This document shows, piece by piece, positions 30,101-43,300 of a stretch of 64,000 nucleotides of DNA. The translations under genes were made by a program, and so were the position numbers. Every line of letters begins with the position of its first letter. Within the stretch, counting starts at the first letter, position 1. The stretch is from Acanthopleura granulata (Eukaryota; Mollusca; Polyplacophora; Chitonida; Chitonidae). The DNA lies in contig JABBOT010000003.1 of assembly GCA_016165875.1 (NCBI GenBank), forward strand, positions 22,758,302-22,822,301, written 5' to 3'. The notes under the pieces are model-generated. The model saw only the letters and a program-made list of their open reading frames with translations. It had not been told where the DNA came from and made no database searches.

Positions 30101-33100
30101 TTCAGCAGGTCCTCTAATCAACTGGGTTTCCATCCCGGCTTCATAAGTCGTGAATACTACATGTCAAACTGGCGCCAGACATTGAAATCCCAATATCCTG
30201 CTGGCTATTATCTTGTGCGTGCATTGATTGATGTCCCCAGAGTTACCTGTGGAACAGATGACTCACAGACGGACAACTTGGGCTGGCCTGCTGCGGAGGC
30301 CTATTAGCTATCAGTCTTCACATCAGCACACACTACTCTGGCCTCGGAAAAAAACTCAAGACCATATCAAGCCAGCAATAATCTGTTTGAATTACCTCTA
30401 CTGTTTCATGCATTATCCATGACATAAAGTCGTCCCAAGCATCTGAATTCATTGAGCACGAAGGGCAAATAACTCCCTTCTGAGCCTACCATGAATCAAG
30501 TAGCCAATCAGCTTCCTGTTTGGCACTGATCCTACAATTACACTTCAGACGTGCACATTCTTGCTAGAACTTGTAGAGCTCACTAAAACTCTCTTACATT
30601 AGTCAGTCATCGCACTTATTGTACATTTTATATTCCCTATGTGTGCAAGCAAACATCCAGATTGAAGGCCCTTTTTTTCGTCTTTCAACTCAGGCTACAT
30701 TTTAGTGATTTAAGTAAAGAAGCATAGAGAATGGAACCTTTCAGTCTATAATATCTTCCTGTACACCTATTATCTGGACAGCAGACATCATGGCTCACTT
30801 GTACCCCTGCATCTGACTGGAGCATGCTGTACCTGTCAGTGTATAATGTTAATAATAATGGCATTGATACATTTGCTAGTGCAACGTTTTTTATTGGGCC
30901 AATGGGTCAATCATTTACAATGAGGGGCATGAGTGCCAGATGACACTGAGTTTTAGGGTGATGTCAGAACTGTTATGAATTCATGCTCATTCATCCTAAC
31001 AAGGCCAACTGCTACATATACAATGTCAAATTCCTGACAAAAAAAAGAAGACGGTCAGACACCCTCTGTGGAGGGTGAATCTATGTGTGTAAATCACTCT
31101 CCTACTCTACTGCAAGGGGTGTGATAATCATACTCCTGCTCCAAAACAAAGCAAATAATTGAAGAAACAAATAAAATCACTGAAAGAATATACAGTACTG
31201 TGCAATACACTTAAAACCCCTTGGCAAATGTAGCAAACAGATCCAACTTCAACAGATGTGTAAATCTTCTTCGTGTAGCATTTAGAAAGTTGTGAAACAA
31301 TATCATAAAATTTTATTTAAATGACTGTAATGACCTTCAGAAAGGTCAAAGTTGCTGAAAATCAATAGGGTTCTTAATCATGCCAGAGGCAAGGATGGGC
31401 AAACAGACTGGAAAATTAAGACAAGGTCAGTAAAAATGGATAGGGTTCTGCCCCATAACAGAGTGTAAGTGTGGAGTGAGTTCAACCTTAGTTCAACTTT
31501 TTTTTTTCCAGAGTTAACCTGGAAATGACAATCAGACAGACTGCCAATCGATCAAACAACCGATTGTGCAAAGTTGAAAGGAAATAGGGTTCATCCCTAG
31601 GTCCCTACATCCCTAGATTTAAATGTTAAGTAAGTTTGGTAGACTTTGATTACAAATATCAAAAGATATCATGTTTATTGGCCTTAACAAGCTCAAGGCC
31701 ACTGAAAATTTAAAACGGGTTCTTCCTTATGCCAAAATGTGAGTTTGGTACACTTGGGCTGAACGGTTCTAGAGATAGAGGTTTTACGAGGATATACATG
31801 TAGATGGATGGATGGATAGACAGACGCCCCCTGCAACGACAATACCTCTCGGCAGCCATCTTAAAAATACAATGATGACTACTAACCCTGTAGGCTTTCT
31901 GTCACAATAATCTGTACTTACAAAGGGTTGTGAAATGGATGCATTTAATGGAGGACATGATGGGCATGGTTTTCAATATAACAATATATTATTTACCAGA
32001 GGAGCCCTTCATTTATCAGACTAGTTGTATCACATATTGACACATGTACATACATTATAGAAGGGTGAAATATCAGGATTCACTGATTAAAGTGGAACCC
32101 GTATTTCACATATCACTTTTGTTTATATTATATTCTGAAATTTCACAATCAGCTGCCAATACATTGAAAAGGAAAACTTTTTGTTTCATGATGTTCCAAC
32201 TTAAGATCACTCAGACAATGCCTTTACATTACATTTACTTCATATGTATACAAGTAAATAGCCAGCTTTTACAATCCAATGTCATGCAACAATAAGGCTT
32301 CATGCCATGTAAATAAAGCATTTACAACATCAAGCTTTATACAGACCGGTGTAGGTCTACAGCAAAGATCATGTTTCATGATCTTGCCAAAATATATAAG
32401 AAGAAGTGCATAAAGACACCTTCATGTCTCGTGGGTTATCCTTTCTACCTCTCACTTGCAAAATACATGTAATTATCGTATTCAAAGTTCATTGTGCAAT
32501 ATCATCCATAACCTTGTATTTGGTAATGGATTGATTACAATAAAACTACAGTAGAATACATCATCTAACAGAGGAAATAACAGAGAAAATTTAGAGACTG
32601 AGCTGACATGAACAATATATGAATGCTGCTACAAGTATGTAATCAGCAAAATCACACCAGTTGTCAGCAGGAGTTATTTCCCTTGAACAAAATAGCGTCT
32701 TAAAACTGTTAACCATGTTATTTATCCTTCATATTGATCTTGCATTTTCAACTCTACAATAACACAATGGTGTATCGGTTGTGGGGGTTATAACTTACAG
32801 ATGGAGACAACAAGGCAAACAAGGGGATCTAAAACCTACAGTGTATGTGGATTTACCCCATGCACTTTTCACAAATAACATGAAAAGACAGATCATGTCT
32901 TACATGCAAAGGCCAATGGTTAACTGGTAAATTCAATACAAATTAAAATTTCAACATAAATATAATAGCCACTGGGCAATCAAAAGCAATGACAAGTAAA
33001 CACACAATGTGAAATGTTCTAACAGAAATGACGGATATACATGTACAGGGAAGGCCTGGCAGCTGGACTACCTTGTGGTATGGTAGTAAATAAAAAAGTT

Positions 33101-36100
33101 TCACCCAGTAAAACTGCACAAGATTTGATATAACTTACAGCTTGTCTGTGTTTGTCCTCCTATCTGATGCTAGACAAATACATGAACATCTCATATTAAG
33201 CATCTTTTTACCAGACCTCCAACTAACATGGGTATGCTGAGTTCCAGTATTTAGGCACAGATGTTCTGGGATGAATGAATGAATGATCATGGCTTAATGC
33301 TACATCAGCAATATCTCGGCTTTATTGTGGGGAGAACAAGTTTAACCCAAGAATCCGTTAATGGTCCTCAACACGATGCAGGTGTTCTAGAAATCTGTCA
33401 TAAATGCAATCTCCTCAGGGAATCTCTTTTCTCAAATATGTTCCAATACGAAAACTGCAAAAGATTGCTTTGTTTTGTAGTAAATCCATAAGAACTATGA
33501 TTATTGAGTTTTAAGTGCTATAAAAGACATGAAATTGGTGCCAGTCGCAAAAAAATACTGAGAAAAGCACTTAAAATCCTTCAGCCTTAAGCACATATAC
33601 AATGTAACAAACAGATACAAATTCCAAGAGATATCAGGTGGTGTGGTATAAATTTGGAGAACTTCGGCTAAACCATTCTAGAGATAGAGTGTTTACAATC
33701 GTATTATAAAATTTATCTTAAATGACCCTCAATAACCTTGAAAAAAAAGGTCAACGTTGATGAAAACCAATAGGCTTGGTCCTCACGTCAATGTGTAAGT
33801 GTGGTGTAAGTTTGGTGAACTTGGAATAACCTTTCTAAGAGAAAGAGCGTTTACAATAATTTAACTCAAATGACACCAATGACTTTAAAGAAAAAAGATC
33901 ATGGTTGCTGAAAATCAATAGCGCCCTCATGCCAACATGTAAGTGTGGTGTAAGTTTGGTGAACATCACATTAACCATTCTAGAGATGGAGCGTTTACGA
34001 GAAATGTGGACGCACAGATGGATGGATGGATGCCAGCCACTACAACAATACCCCTTGGCCCAAACTGACCAAGGGGTAAAGAATAAACTGTTTCAAATGT
34101 TTCTCAAAATGAGGTACAACAGATAACTGACCACAAAAAACCTACAGATATAGGAGCTGTGTGCACAAATGAAACTGAAAGTGCACAAACTTACTTAAAT
34201 TTTCATACAACACATTACTGGAACTTCCTTAATGACATACAGTGTCAGTTCCTTTGTCATCCTTCTTTTTAGTAACTTTCTTGAAATATATGGAGATTAA
34301 CGACAACCACAATCAGCCTTTAGCCTACTGGTAATAAAAATTGCAACGCAAGTAACAGTAGTGGCATTCCCTGATTGGCTAACAGGCTGTTCAAAGATCA
34401 TGGATAAGCAAACTGACCCTAAACAGGATGTCAAGATGATTGATATATATGAACCTCATCTTTCATTGTACATTCCTACTTGGCAAGAAGTATAGAGGAG
34501 TTGTCTCCCTTGAACAACTGCACATGTATTAACACACGTGAATGGTAGATCTACAGTACAGTTTTATCCACATCAATCCGATATTCACCCAAACACACAT
34601 ACCTATATATAACCCTGATGTAGGCAATGACTGGATGAAGAAATGGTTAAATCCTTACTGGCACATGTGTCTGTCGTACTTGTCAATTATAAACCTTGCT
34701 ATCAGCACTTAAATCTACAGCTTACAGGATCTGAACTTGGAGCACAGGATTTACTGTAGAAGACATAATTTGTCTACTACATGTGCATACATGTGCATGT
34801 TGAGAATGCCTTAAACATTCTTTAGGCCTTATACTCCCTGGGTTTCTGTTTAAATCAACTACATGTACAAGAAATATGTTCTAAATACACCCAAGTAGAC
34901 AGCCAGCCAGTGGCTTTCAACACACTAAAATCATGCACTGAGCAGCGGGTTCTGGTGCACTGAAGTTTTCTCAGCATATGTGATGACAGATCACATTCAA
35001 AATTTTGAAAGCAAGCAATCTTTGCCTTGATATCTAGATCTACGTGACTTATACATGTGTAAAACTTATACATAGTTGGGTTACAGAACACATGCATATA
35101 TATATACATACATATATAAAATCGTCTTCACCTTTTCCACTACAAATGTGTTACGACTTGATCTATTGTCCTGGACAACACAGTCAGACCCTTACTTAGT
35201 TTTCCTCTTACTTCACCTTATAATAGTTTTGTGAACCCTCCATATGATAGGTAACATGCTTCGCCCTGGATCGTTCACAGCTCACAATATTTACAAACAC
35301 ACTGTAAATGTCATGAAATCATCTAAATGTAAATCAGTTTTTATTAAGACCTTGGAATTTTGCAGACCAATATTTCACACCCAAATCTCAATTACAAAGT
35401 ACATACTATACATGTAGATCTTGATAATATGCCAGTATTTGTAAGCTTAGCATTTCACCGAAATACTGCATCAAACTGATGTAAAGGTAATGTTCATATG
35501 ACTTAATGAATACTGCAGTAATCAAGGACATAAACCTGAGTGCCAAGGCTAACCTACAGCCCAAACTTTGAGAGCTGGAGATTGGTCAAGGGTCTGACAG
35601 TCGCAATAAGCCAGCACTTTAACTGTTTGAATCAGCAAATGCCCCTATGTCCATATGAATTTTATCAAGTTCTGGAAAGCCCCTTGCACTGAATAATTTT
35701 TATCAAGTACAACTATTTTCAAATTTTGGTAAATAATTTTTACCCCTAAAATAAGTAATGTTTATAAAAAAGAATTGATGCCCAAGTGGCCATATTTCAG
35801 CTGTTTTGTGGCAAACTGATCTAAATACATGATGTACATGTAAAAATGCGCAATTTCAAAAGATCTTTTTTTCCGTCTGTTGAGTAGCATGTCATGTTCT
35901 AGATTTGGTTCTACACAGGTTCATCTCACACATTTATCAGACATCATACCAGTAAAATAATAAATGAAAAAAATGTCACATTTACATGGAGATACAAATT
36001 GTATCAATTGTAAACTGTACTGAATGGTTCTGCCCTGCCACACTACCATATCCTGGCAGATATTTGGCACACTGCACTATTCTCATCACTTTGCATTAAA

Positions 36101-37333
36101 TCCTGGTGTATTTATTTTTAGCAGTGTGCAGAAGGGTAAGAAGATGGTGGTGTACATGTTTTGCAGTGTAGGCACAGGTTGTCTGTGTGTGCCAGCATCA
36201 CTCAGCATGGGATCAGGTAGACAGCAGCAGCATAAACCTCCCCAGCCCCCAGCATCACTGGCCAGGGGAAAGGCCATCCTGGATTACGTTACAACCATAT
36301 ATATAACGCCTATCCTCCTCACATATCTTACTACTGCTTGTTCCACACTTATTTTTATGTTGTTGTTTCAGCAGGTCTGTTAATTAAGTATACACAGCTC
36401 TACAGCATTTGTATTCCTCCTATGTTTTTCAAAATGTAGGCTTACTACACCATGCATAAATGAGGCCAACAGGCACGTCAGCGTCATAATATATGCTGGA
36501 CTCTTGTATAGAGAGGGATAGCTCCAGTCTCTTATTGGTATAACTATATATGCACATATTAAAGTTAACATACGTGTACATATATGTATGTACATCATGT
36601 CAGATTATGACATGAACATATACATATATATCTTTTCTAGTGTTGTTATTTTCAACAAAGCTCTATGATTAAATCTAGTTCAACCCTTGCTTGATGCCAC
36701 TCACAAGAAAAGAACATGTCTATATGACGTTACGATTGCCGCCGTTGTATACGTGAAAGATTCTAGAGTAAAACACAACTCAAATAAATGAATAAAAATA
36801 AAATATGTTTGTTGGGCGTAACCCGATCGATCCTTAAAAGATTTTCTTTTTTTTATTTTTCTTTCCATGTTGATTTCTTTAAAATCGTTCAAGAGCCAGA
36901 ATAAAAACCAAAAAAAGAATTCCCTACAGACGGACCTATTTTTTTCTCAGAGGGTCAGGTTACACCCGACACCAGCTTTTTAAGGATGGCGTGATCAACA
37001 GAGGAGTCATGTACATGTATTGACCTCTTTAGCTAACCATAATAATATTCTTCAGTCTGAATATTTGTGTTAGCACATACACCTATAACTCATGACCAGT
37101 AAGTAGTAAGCGACAGGAAATTATGGAATTTATGTATTTAAAAAAGCAAGTTAATTAACATCTTATAAGTATAACACACTCCTTCCAATCGGGCGTGACT
37201 GAGAATACACACGTACATGTACATGTATATAACAAGACAGCTATGTGGAAGACACTGTGAAGTATCACAGCATATTTAAAATTTCACTTATAATACCTGG
37301 AACATGTAATTCTACCAGACATCGCATAGGTCC

Positions 37334-37366
<33 letters not shown>

Positions 37367-40300
37367 AAGATAATATATATCAAACTTTTCACAGAATCGT
37401 GCAGAATGCTGCTTCCATTTCTTATATTTTTTTCACTAAAGCTGGTGATAAGAATACAACAGAGGCTTTTGTCTCATATAAATGTATGCATAACATTATC
37501 ATAAATACATACGCGATGTGTACAGGAATGGAAATCTGCTTAACATAATTTCACATTAACATAGACTGCCAATTCTCTTAGTAAACCAACATATGCTTTG
37601 TTATGCACGTATTTCGTAAATGCAAACATTTCCATTTACCACCGGTGGGAACTACTAAAGATATGTACAGTAATCCTCTATGTAATAACACTGTTACTGC
37701 AAGAGGGAGATAACATTTGAAACCAACACATATAGAGGATAGCTGCCCTACATTTCTGAACTAATAATACTAAAAACATGTGTCAACTTACATACAGTAA
37801 CAGAGCATGTCACTGTCATCAACATACCTTCAACGTGTACTTAACTATGATAACAGTAGTTGGTATGTCCGCAAAGATCTATCAGGAATGATGTAAATAC
37901 CCAAATAAATATCAGGGCAAAAATCACTTATAAAACTATCCATAAAGACTTTTATGTCACTGCAGCATAAACTTTCAAGACTAATACATAATACAGGATA
38001 TATATGCAAAGCACATGTGCACTACCTTTAAGAGAATAACTTAGTAAACTTAGAACAGATTGTCATAACAACAAGGAAAAACAACTTTAGCCCACAAAGG
38101 GGTGGGACATGGAGATGGGGATTTGGGGGAGGGAGTGGATATAAATGTGGGTAAGTTTCAAAGTACTTATTAACTATTAGTATTATATCGACGTGATGCA
38201 CTTATAGGCAATTACTGATGATTAGTAGTTGCGCAGACATACACTCACTTGCATATATATGTGTATGAAAAGGACATATATATATATATTTGCATACAAC
38301 ATAACAATGACATGCAACCACCTATCCTAACTACAAGTGCGTGTACTCCTGAGAATTCAGTGGGTTACCATTAGACCATTGGGGATGTATCAACAGCCAG
38401 CGCAAAAAACTTCACAGTCTTCACATACATAAACTTACCTTCAGTGAATGTCTATTAGGACCAGTTTTAAGGTCAACAGAAGCAGAAAGAAGGCTGTTGC
38501 CTTGGATACAAGTACACACGATCTGGATCTCGTGCACATTTGGCAGGCTTATTGTCTAAGGTGTCAATGTGTTCACAAGTGTTCCCTATCAACCTGTGGG
38601 ATGGTTAGAACTGGTGTCTGGTGTTGGTGGTAAACAGAGCAATATGCCCGAATGAGAATGTACTCCATAAGTCATAAGCCTGAGAGTTAGCTATGTGTAC
38701 ACATGAATGTGTTAAATACAAGTAAATGCATATAAAGTACATGTAGCTCTTGTAAAACAACCACACACAATCAGAGTTCACAAATGCAAATTTGACATAG
38801 TTGCATAGAAGCAGAGCAACGGATGAAAAAAGATAGCGTACATGTTATATGCATGTACATGCACATACATGTGTAAAATCAAGCTATTTCAGCCTGCACA
38901 GTAAGCCATATCCTGTAGAGCACAGATGTAACTGTGCAGTTATGAGAAGAGGAACCATCTGGCAAAGGCTAGTGCTCAGCATGTATCCAGTGCCAACTCT
39001 TCCAGTGTGCTGCATATATACCATGTACACACTGACTTGGTATACAACACAGGATGGTTCATGCAGATGCTTCTAGATATGGTTAGTTCAGTTTACTATG
39101 GTAAATTTATGCTTAGTCCTTCTGCTCATGATACAGACAAAAATACAATGTGATGACACCCAGTGCTGGTGGTAACAATATGGATCCACCTTTGTAAACA
39201 TAAATACATGTGTCGACTAAACTTAAATATATGAGTGTTGGAAGACTGACAATGGCAGTAATGTTTAAAGTGGAATTAATGTGATATCAGATGTACAACT
39301 GATCAAGTAGGAAAGTTGTACAGGTTACTGTCCTCAGCTGTGCTATAAATGAGATTACTGCCATGCTAGAAGACTCACTTAATTTATTCATATTCATGAC
39401 ATCTATGTTTTTCCTGTCTTCTCGAAAATCACTGGTCTTCATACAAATAGTAATGAACCTGAATGCAAAAATATAAGCACAGTATGGCTGCAAATGCATA
39501 AAGGCTTATAGGATTGTTGTGCATTAAAACTGGAACAGCACTTCATATGCTGTTCTTGGTTCATTACCCATGGCCACTCCGCTGTCAGAACTTCATCTTT
39601 CCTATCTGATCAATACCATTATCAAAATTACACCAAGCACAAAACATAACATTCCTCAACAAAATGAGATGCTAGGCTATCCTTATTGACAAAGCAAATG
39701 AAGTACATGCCAAACAGAAAGCGCTAGGGACTGGGCAGGTCATAGCTAAACCTGAACATGATACAACAATAATTCTATCAGTGAGGGTAGAATGGCTTGG
39801 CTGAAGGAGCAAATGGCAATCTCTTAAACAGAGTGACCAGTGTCAATGGCAAGCTGCATGTACCCTGAAACCAAATACTTCAACTACTAGTAATGCCAGA
39901 AGGTCTGGGGTCTCACAATAAATACACTGCAGCCATTTTCTCCAAACAAGGGCCTTTTTCCAATAAAATATAAACACTTCCAGACTCTGTTCTTAAACTA
40001 ACATGTGTGAGCTACATAAAGAAAGTCTGCATAAGTTACATCTAGAGTACTTGAACAGTTCATCCATAACATTAGCAGCTGTACCTATATGTACATTCAT
40101 TCAACATACAGCACATGTACATGGTTCTGTGGGTGCTTTATAGCCAGCTGTCACTGAGTTGTGCAAACAGATAGATTTACTACATAGCAAACATTAGAAT
40201 CTGGATGATGAATACATCACATATGCATGCTGTACACCAGTGCTGCTGGTCACACAAAATGCAGCGGCGCTTAGTGAACTCGGTACAGAATGAATCATTC

Positions 40301-43300
40301 CTGAAAATTACCAGCAATGATGGATAGGAATGGTAATTACTGATTATACATGTATCTAAATGAATGGAACACACTCGTATAGAGGGATGAAGAAATGGTA
40401 AACTGAGGGTAATTCACAAGTGATTGTCTCGCCTCTCGGGATTTAAGAGGGAGTAGCTCATAATTTGACACTTTGATAATGATAAAAATGCAGCTGCATG
40501 TATAGTATTTGGTTCACACCCAGCTGATGTATGTACATGTAGGGAGTACATCTCTTCAAAATCTACATGCACAGCATACTTATGCACATATTATATTGCT
40601 GATAAACAGAATATGACCTGCACTATGACCTGTGGATGTTTTAAAGTACATGTGTACTATAGCATATGTAAGTGTAAATTTACATGTACCAGTATGTATT
40701 TTTAGGTTTTTGAAGACATAGTACTAGACCAAACCTTAAAAACAAGCTGAATCGGCATTGCAGAAGTCTCTCGAGATCATGCTGATTTTGGATGAGACAG
40801 GGTGGGGGCTCTCCAAACCATTGTAATTTCACTGAGGTTAATCCTGTCTGGTACAAAATGTGTTCGGTTCATTTTAATCCTGTGAAGCTGTATTTGACCC
40901 CAAAATTTATTCCCAAATATCCACTTGCAGGCGTAAAGCAATGTCATAACGTTTCCCCCTTTGCTGCTGAAACTTTTCCAGTAAGATATAACCCTGCCCT
41001 CCAAACAAACATGTAAAACACCTTTTCTGAGATCAACAGGCAAAATCAGTAACTAACCAAATGGTGGACAAAACTGAGGTCATTTACTATACTTTTTCGC
41101 TGTTTCTATTCAGAAGTCTGAATGAACTACATGTTCATCATTTTAGACCATATTGTTGCCATTAATGATTTTAAGTTCTAATTAATTTGTTTTATTACAA
41201 GTTTGAATGCAATTCAATAGGGTTTTTGTTTGTGCTTGGGAGGCAGGTGGTCATGGTGTTTCTGGCTCATTTTGAAACAACATTCTGTTACACACTGTGT
41301 GCAAATAGGTAGTAGGTTACTCAGGTAAGTTTGCAGGACAAAGGTTGCAACATTCTGAGAACTATTACAACTTAACAATGGGTCAAAATGTTTGGCCATT
41401 CACTCATTTTTATTTATTTATTTATTTGATTGGTGTTTTACGAGGTACTCAAGAGTATTTTACTTCTGCAACAAGGGCCAGCATTATGGTGGGAGGAATA
41501 TACCTGTATGTACATCGATGGCATGATGAGACATTAATGTGTGATATAATTAACATACATGTGGAATTTTTTTTTTTAACCTACATGAATGTATCAACCT
41601 GAATACTGGTTATTATCTACATGTATTACACATAATTGCCTGTATAAATTGTCAAAAAAAAAATGCTGTAAAAAGTCATACTGACATAGGAGTATAAGTG
41701 TTTGGCATTTTCTGGCACAGTGTACACTAGTTACTCTATGATATACACGTAAGTCTTCGAAAAGGTGAGATTTTTAGATGTGATGACTATCCTTCCATTC
41801 CTTTACATCCAAGAAAACATTGTGAGTATATTATAAATGGCAAAACCAAGACAGCAATGGAACCAAACACTACAAAAATGTAAATCTGTGTACTAGTAAG
41901 AACAGTTTTAACTAAGAAAGTGAAGAAACTAGGAAGAGTGAACTATAATTATTAATCATGTCACAAAAATGGATGTGAGGTACCGCATGTGTTTACTACC
42001 TAACCATATTTTAAATACTGACACAAAAATCAGATTTCACTATTATACAGTGCACAAGTAGATGATCTGAACACGAGCACATTTCAACATTTATCACAGG
42101 CAAAGTATATTATATATCTCTTTTGGAATTTTAATGCCCACACAGATGTAGGTTAAAACATGTCAGAGTAATGCCAGCTCTATGTTTAGTATGCATGTTT
42201 CTAAATGTATCTGAATGTGGCTCATTCCCAGTATGTTTACAGAGACAGCAAAGAAAAACAATGACACACATGTGTGCTTTGGGCAGCTTTGTGACTTACG
42301 GTTTAACCTCAAGATTTTCTGACCTCCGTTTTTTGTTTGACTATAAAAGCCACACACACACACACACACACAAAACCATACTTGATGAAGGCTTTGTCCA
42401 GCTTAATCAAACTGGTTAATATGAATGCAACAATCTGATATATCAATGCATTAACCTGCCCACGAAATATGAAAATGCTTTTAGCAGTATAAGACACTTC
42501 ATCACTGTTTTATACATGTACATGTACATAACCTATTCAAAACCATTAATTCCTGACACTGAGTGTAACAAATTTAACTGAAGCTACATGCAGAGTAAGA
42601 CATTGTACATTCTAAACCTGGACTGTTTATGGTACATATACTTCAGTAATTTGCCATATGTTGGTGACTCATTTTGTAATGCATGTGTTACAGCACTGTT
42701 CATCTAAACATCACATGTACATAAATGAACATATATAAAAAGGTTACTGTGCTTAAATCATGAGGTCCAAAGACAAACACATGTTTAATGCTCCATTTAT
42801 TTAAAAAAAAAACAAAAAAAAAAAAAAACAAAAACAAAAAAAAAAAAAACAGGTGGGAAATGTCAGCTGAGTACATAATTGTACATCATTTAGTTTACCT
42901 GGACACTGATGTTCTACAACATTGGTTCGAGGTATACAAGTAGGTCAAGACATGTACACTGAGTTATCAACATGCCTGTATAATAATACTTCATTTGCAT
43001 ACACATATAATGAATCCGTTTGCATTTAAATGCCCATCTGTGGATCAGCAACAGCATAATCTGTTGTTCAGTTACTGTAACCAAGGGCACACAAAAATGA
43101 GAGCCAGGGAATCCTGTGAGTGTTTAAGGCCAGGACTGACACACACTATAATAAATACATGCAGCCTTGAAAGGAACAGGCATACAACATGCCTACACTG
43201 TATATGTCACAGTTCAGTTGAGAGTTAGCTATCCACTGGTATACTTGTAGACAGGCAACCATAAAATACAGTAATGTTGCTACCTGGACTATCTCTCCTC

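Noticed and set aside
36024..36383. Plus-strand ORF of 119 codons with a Gln/Pro patch ([13 protein letters not shown])
   Set aside because: Low-complexity hydrophobic translation in a repeat-rich intron, with no convincing splice partners.
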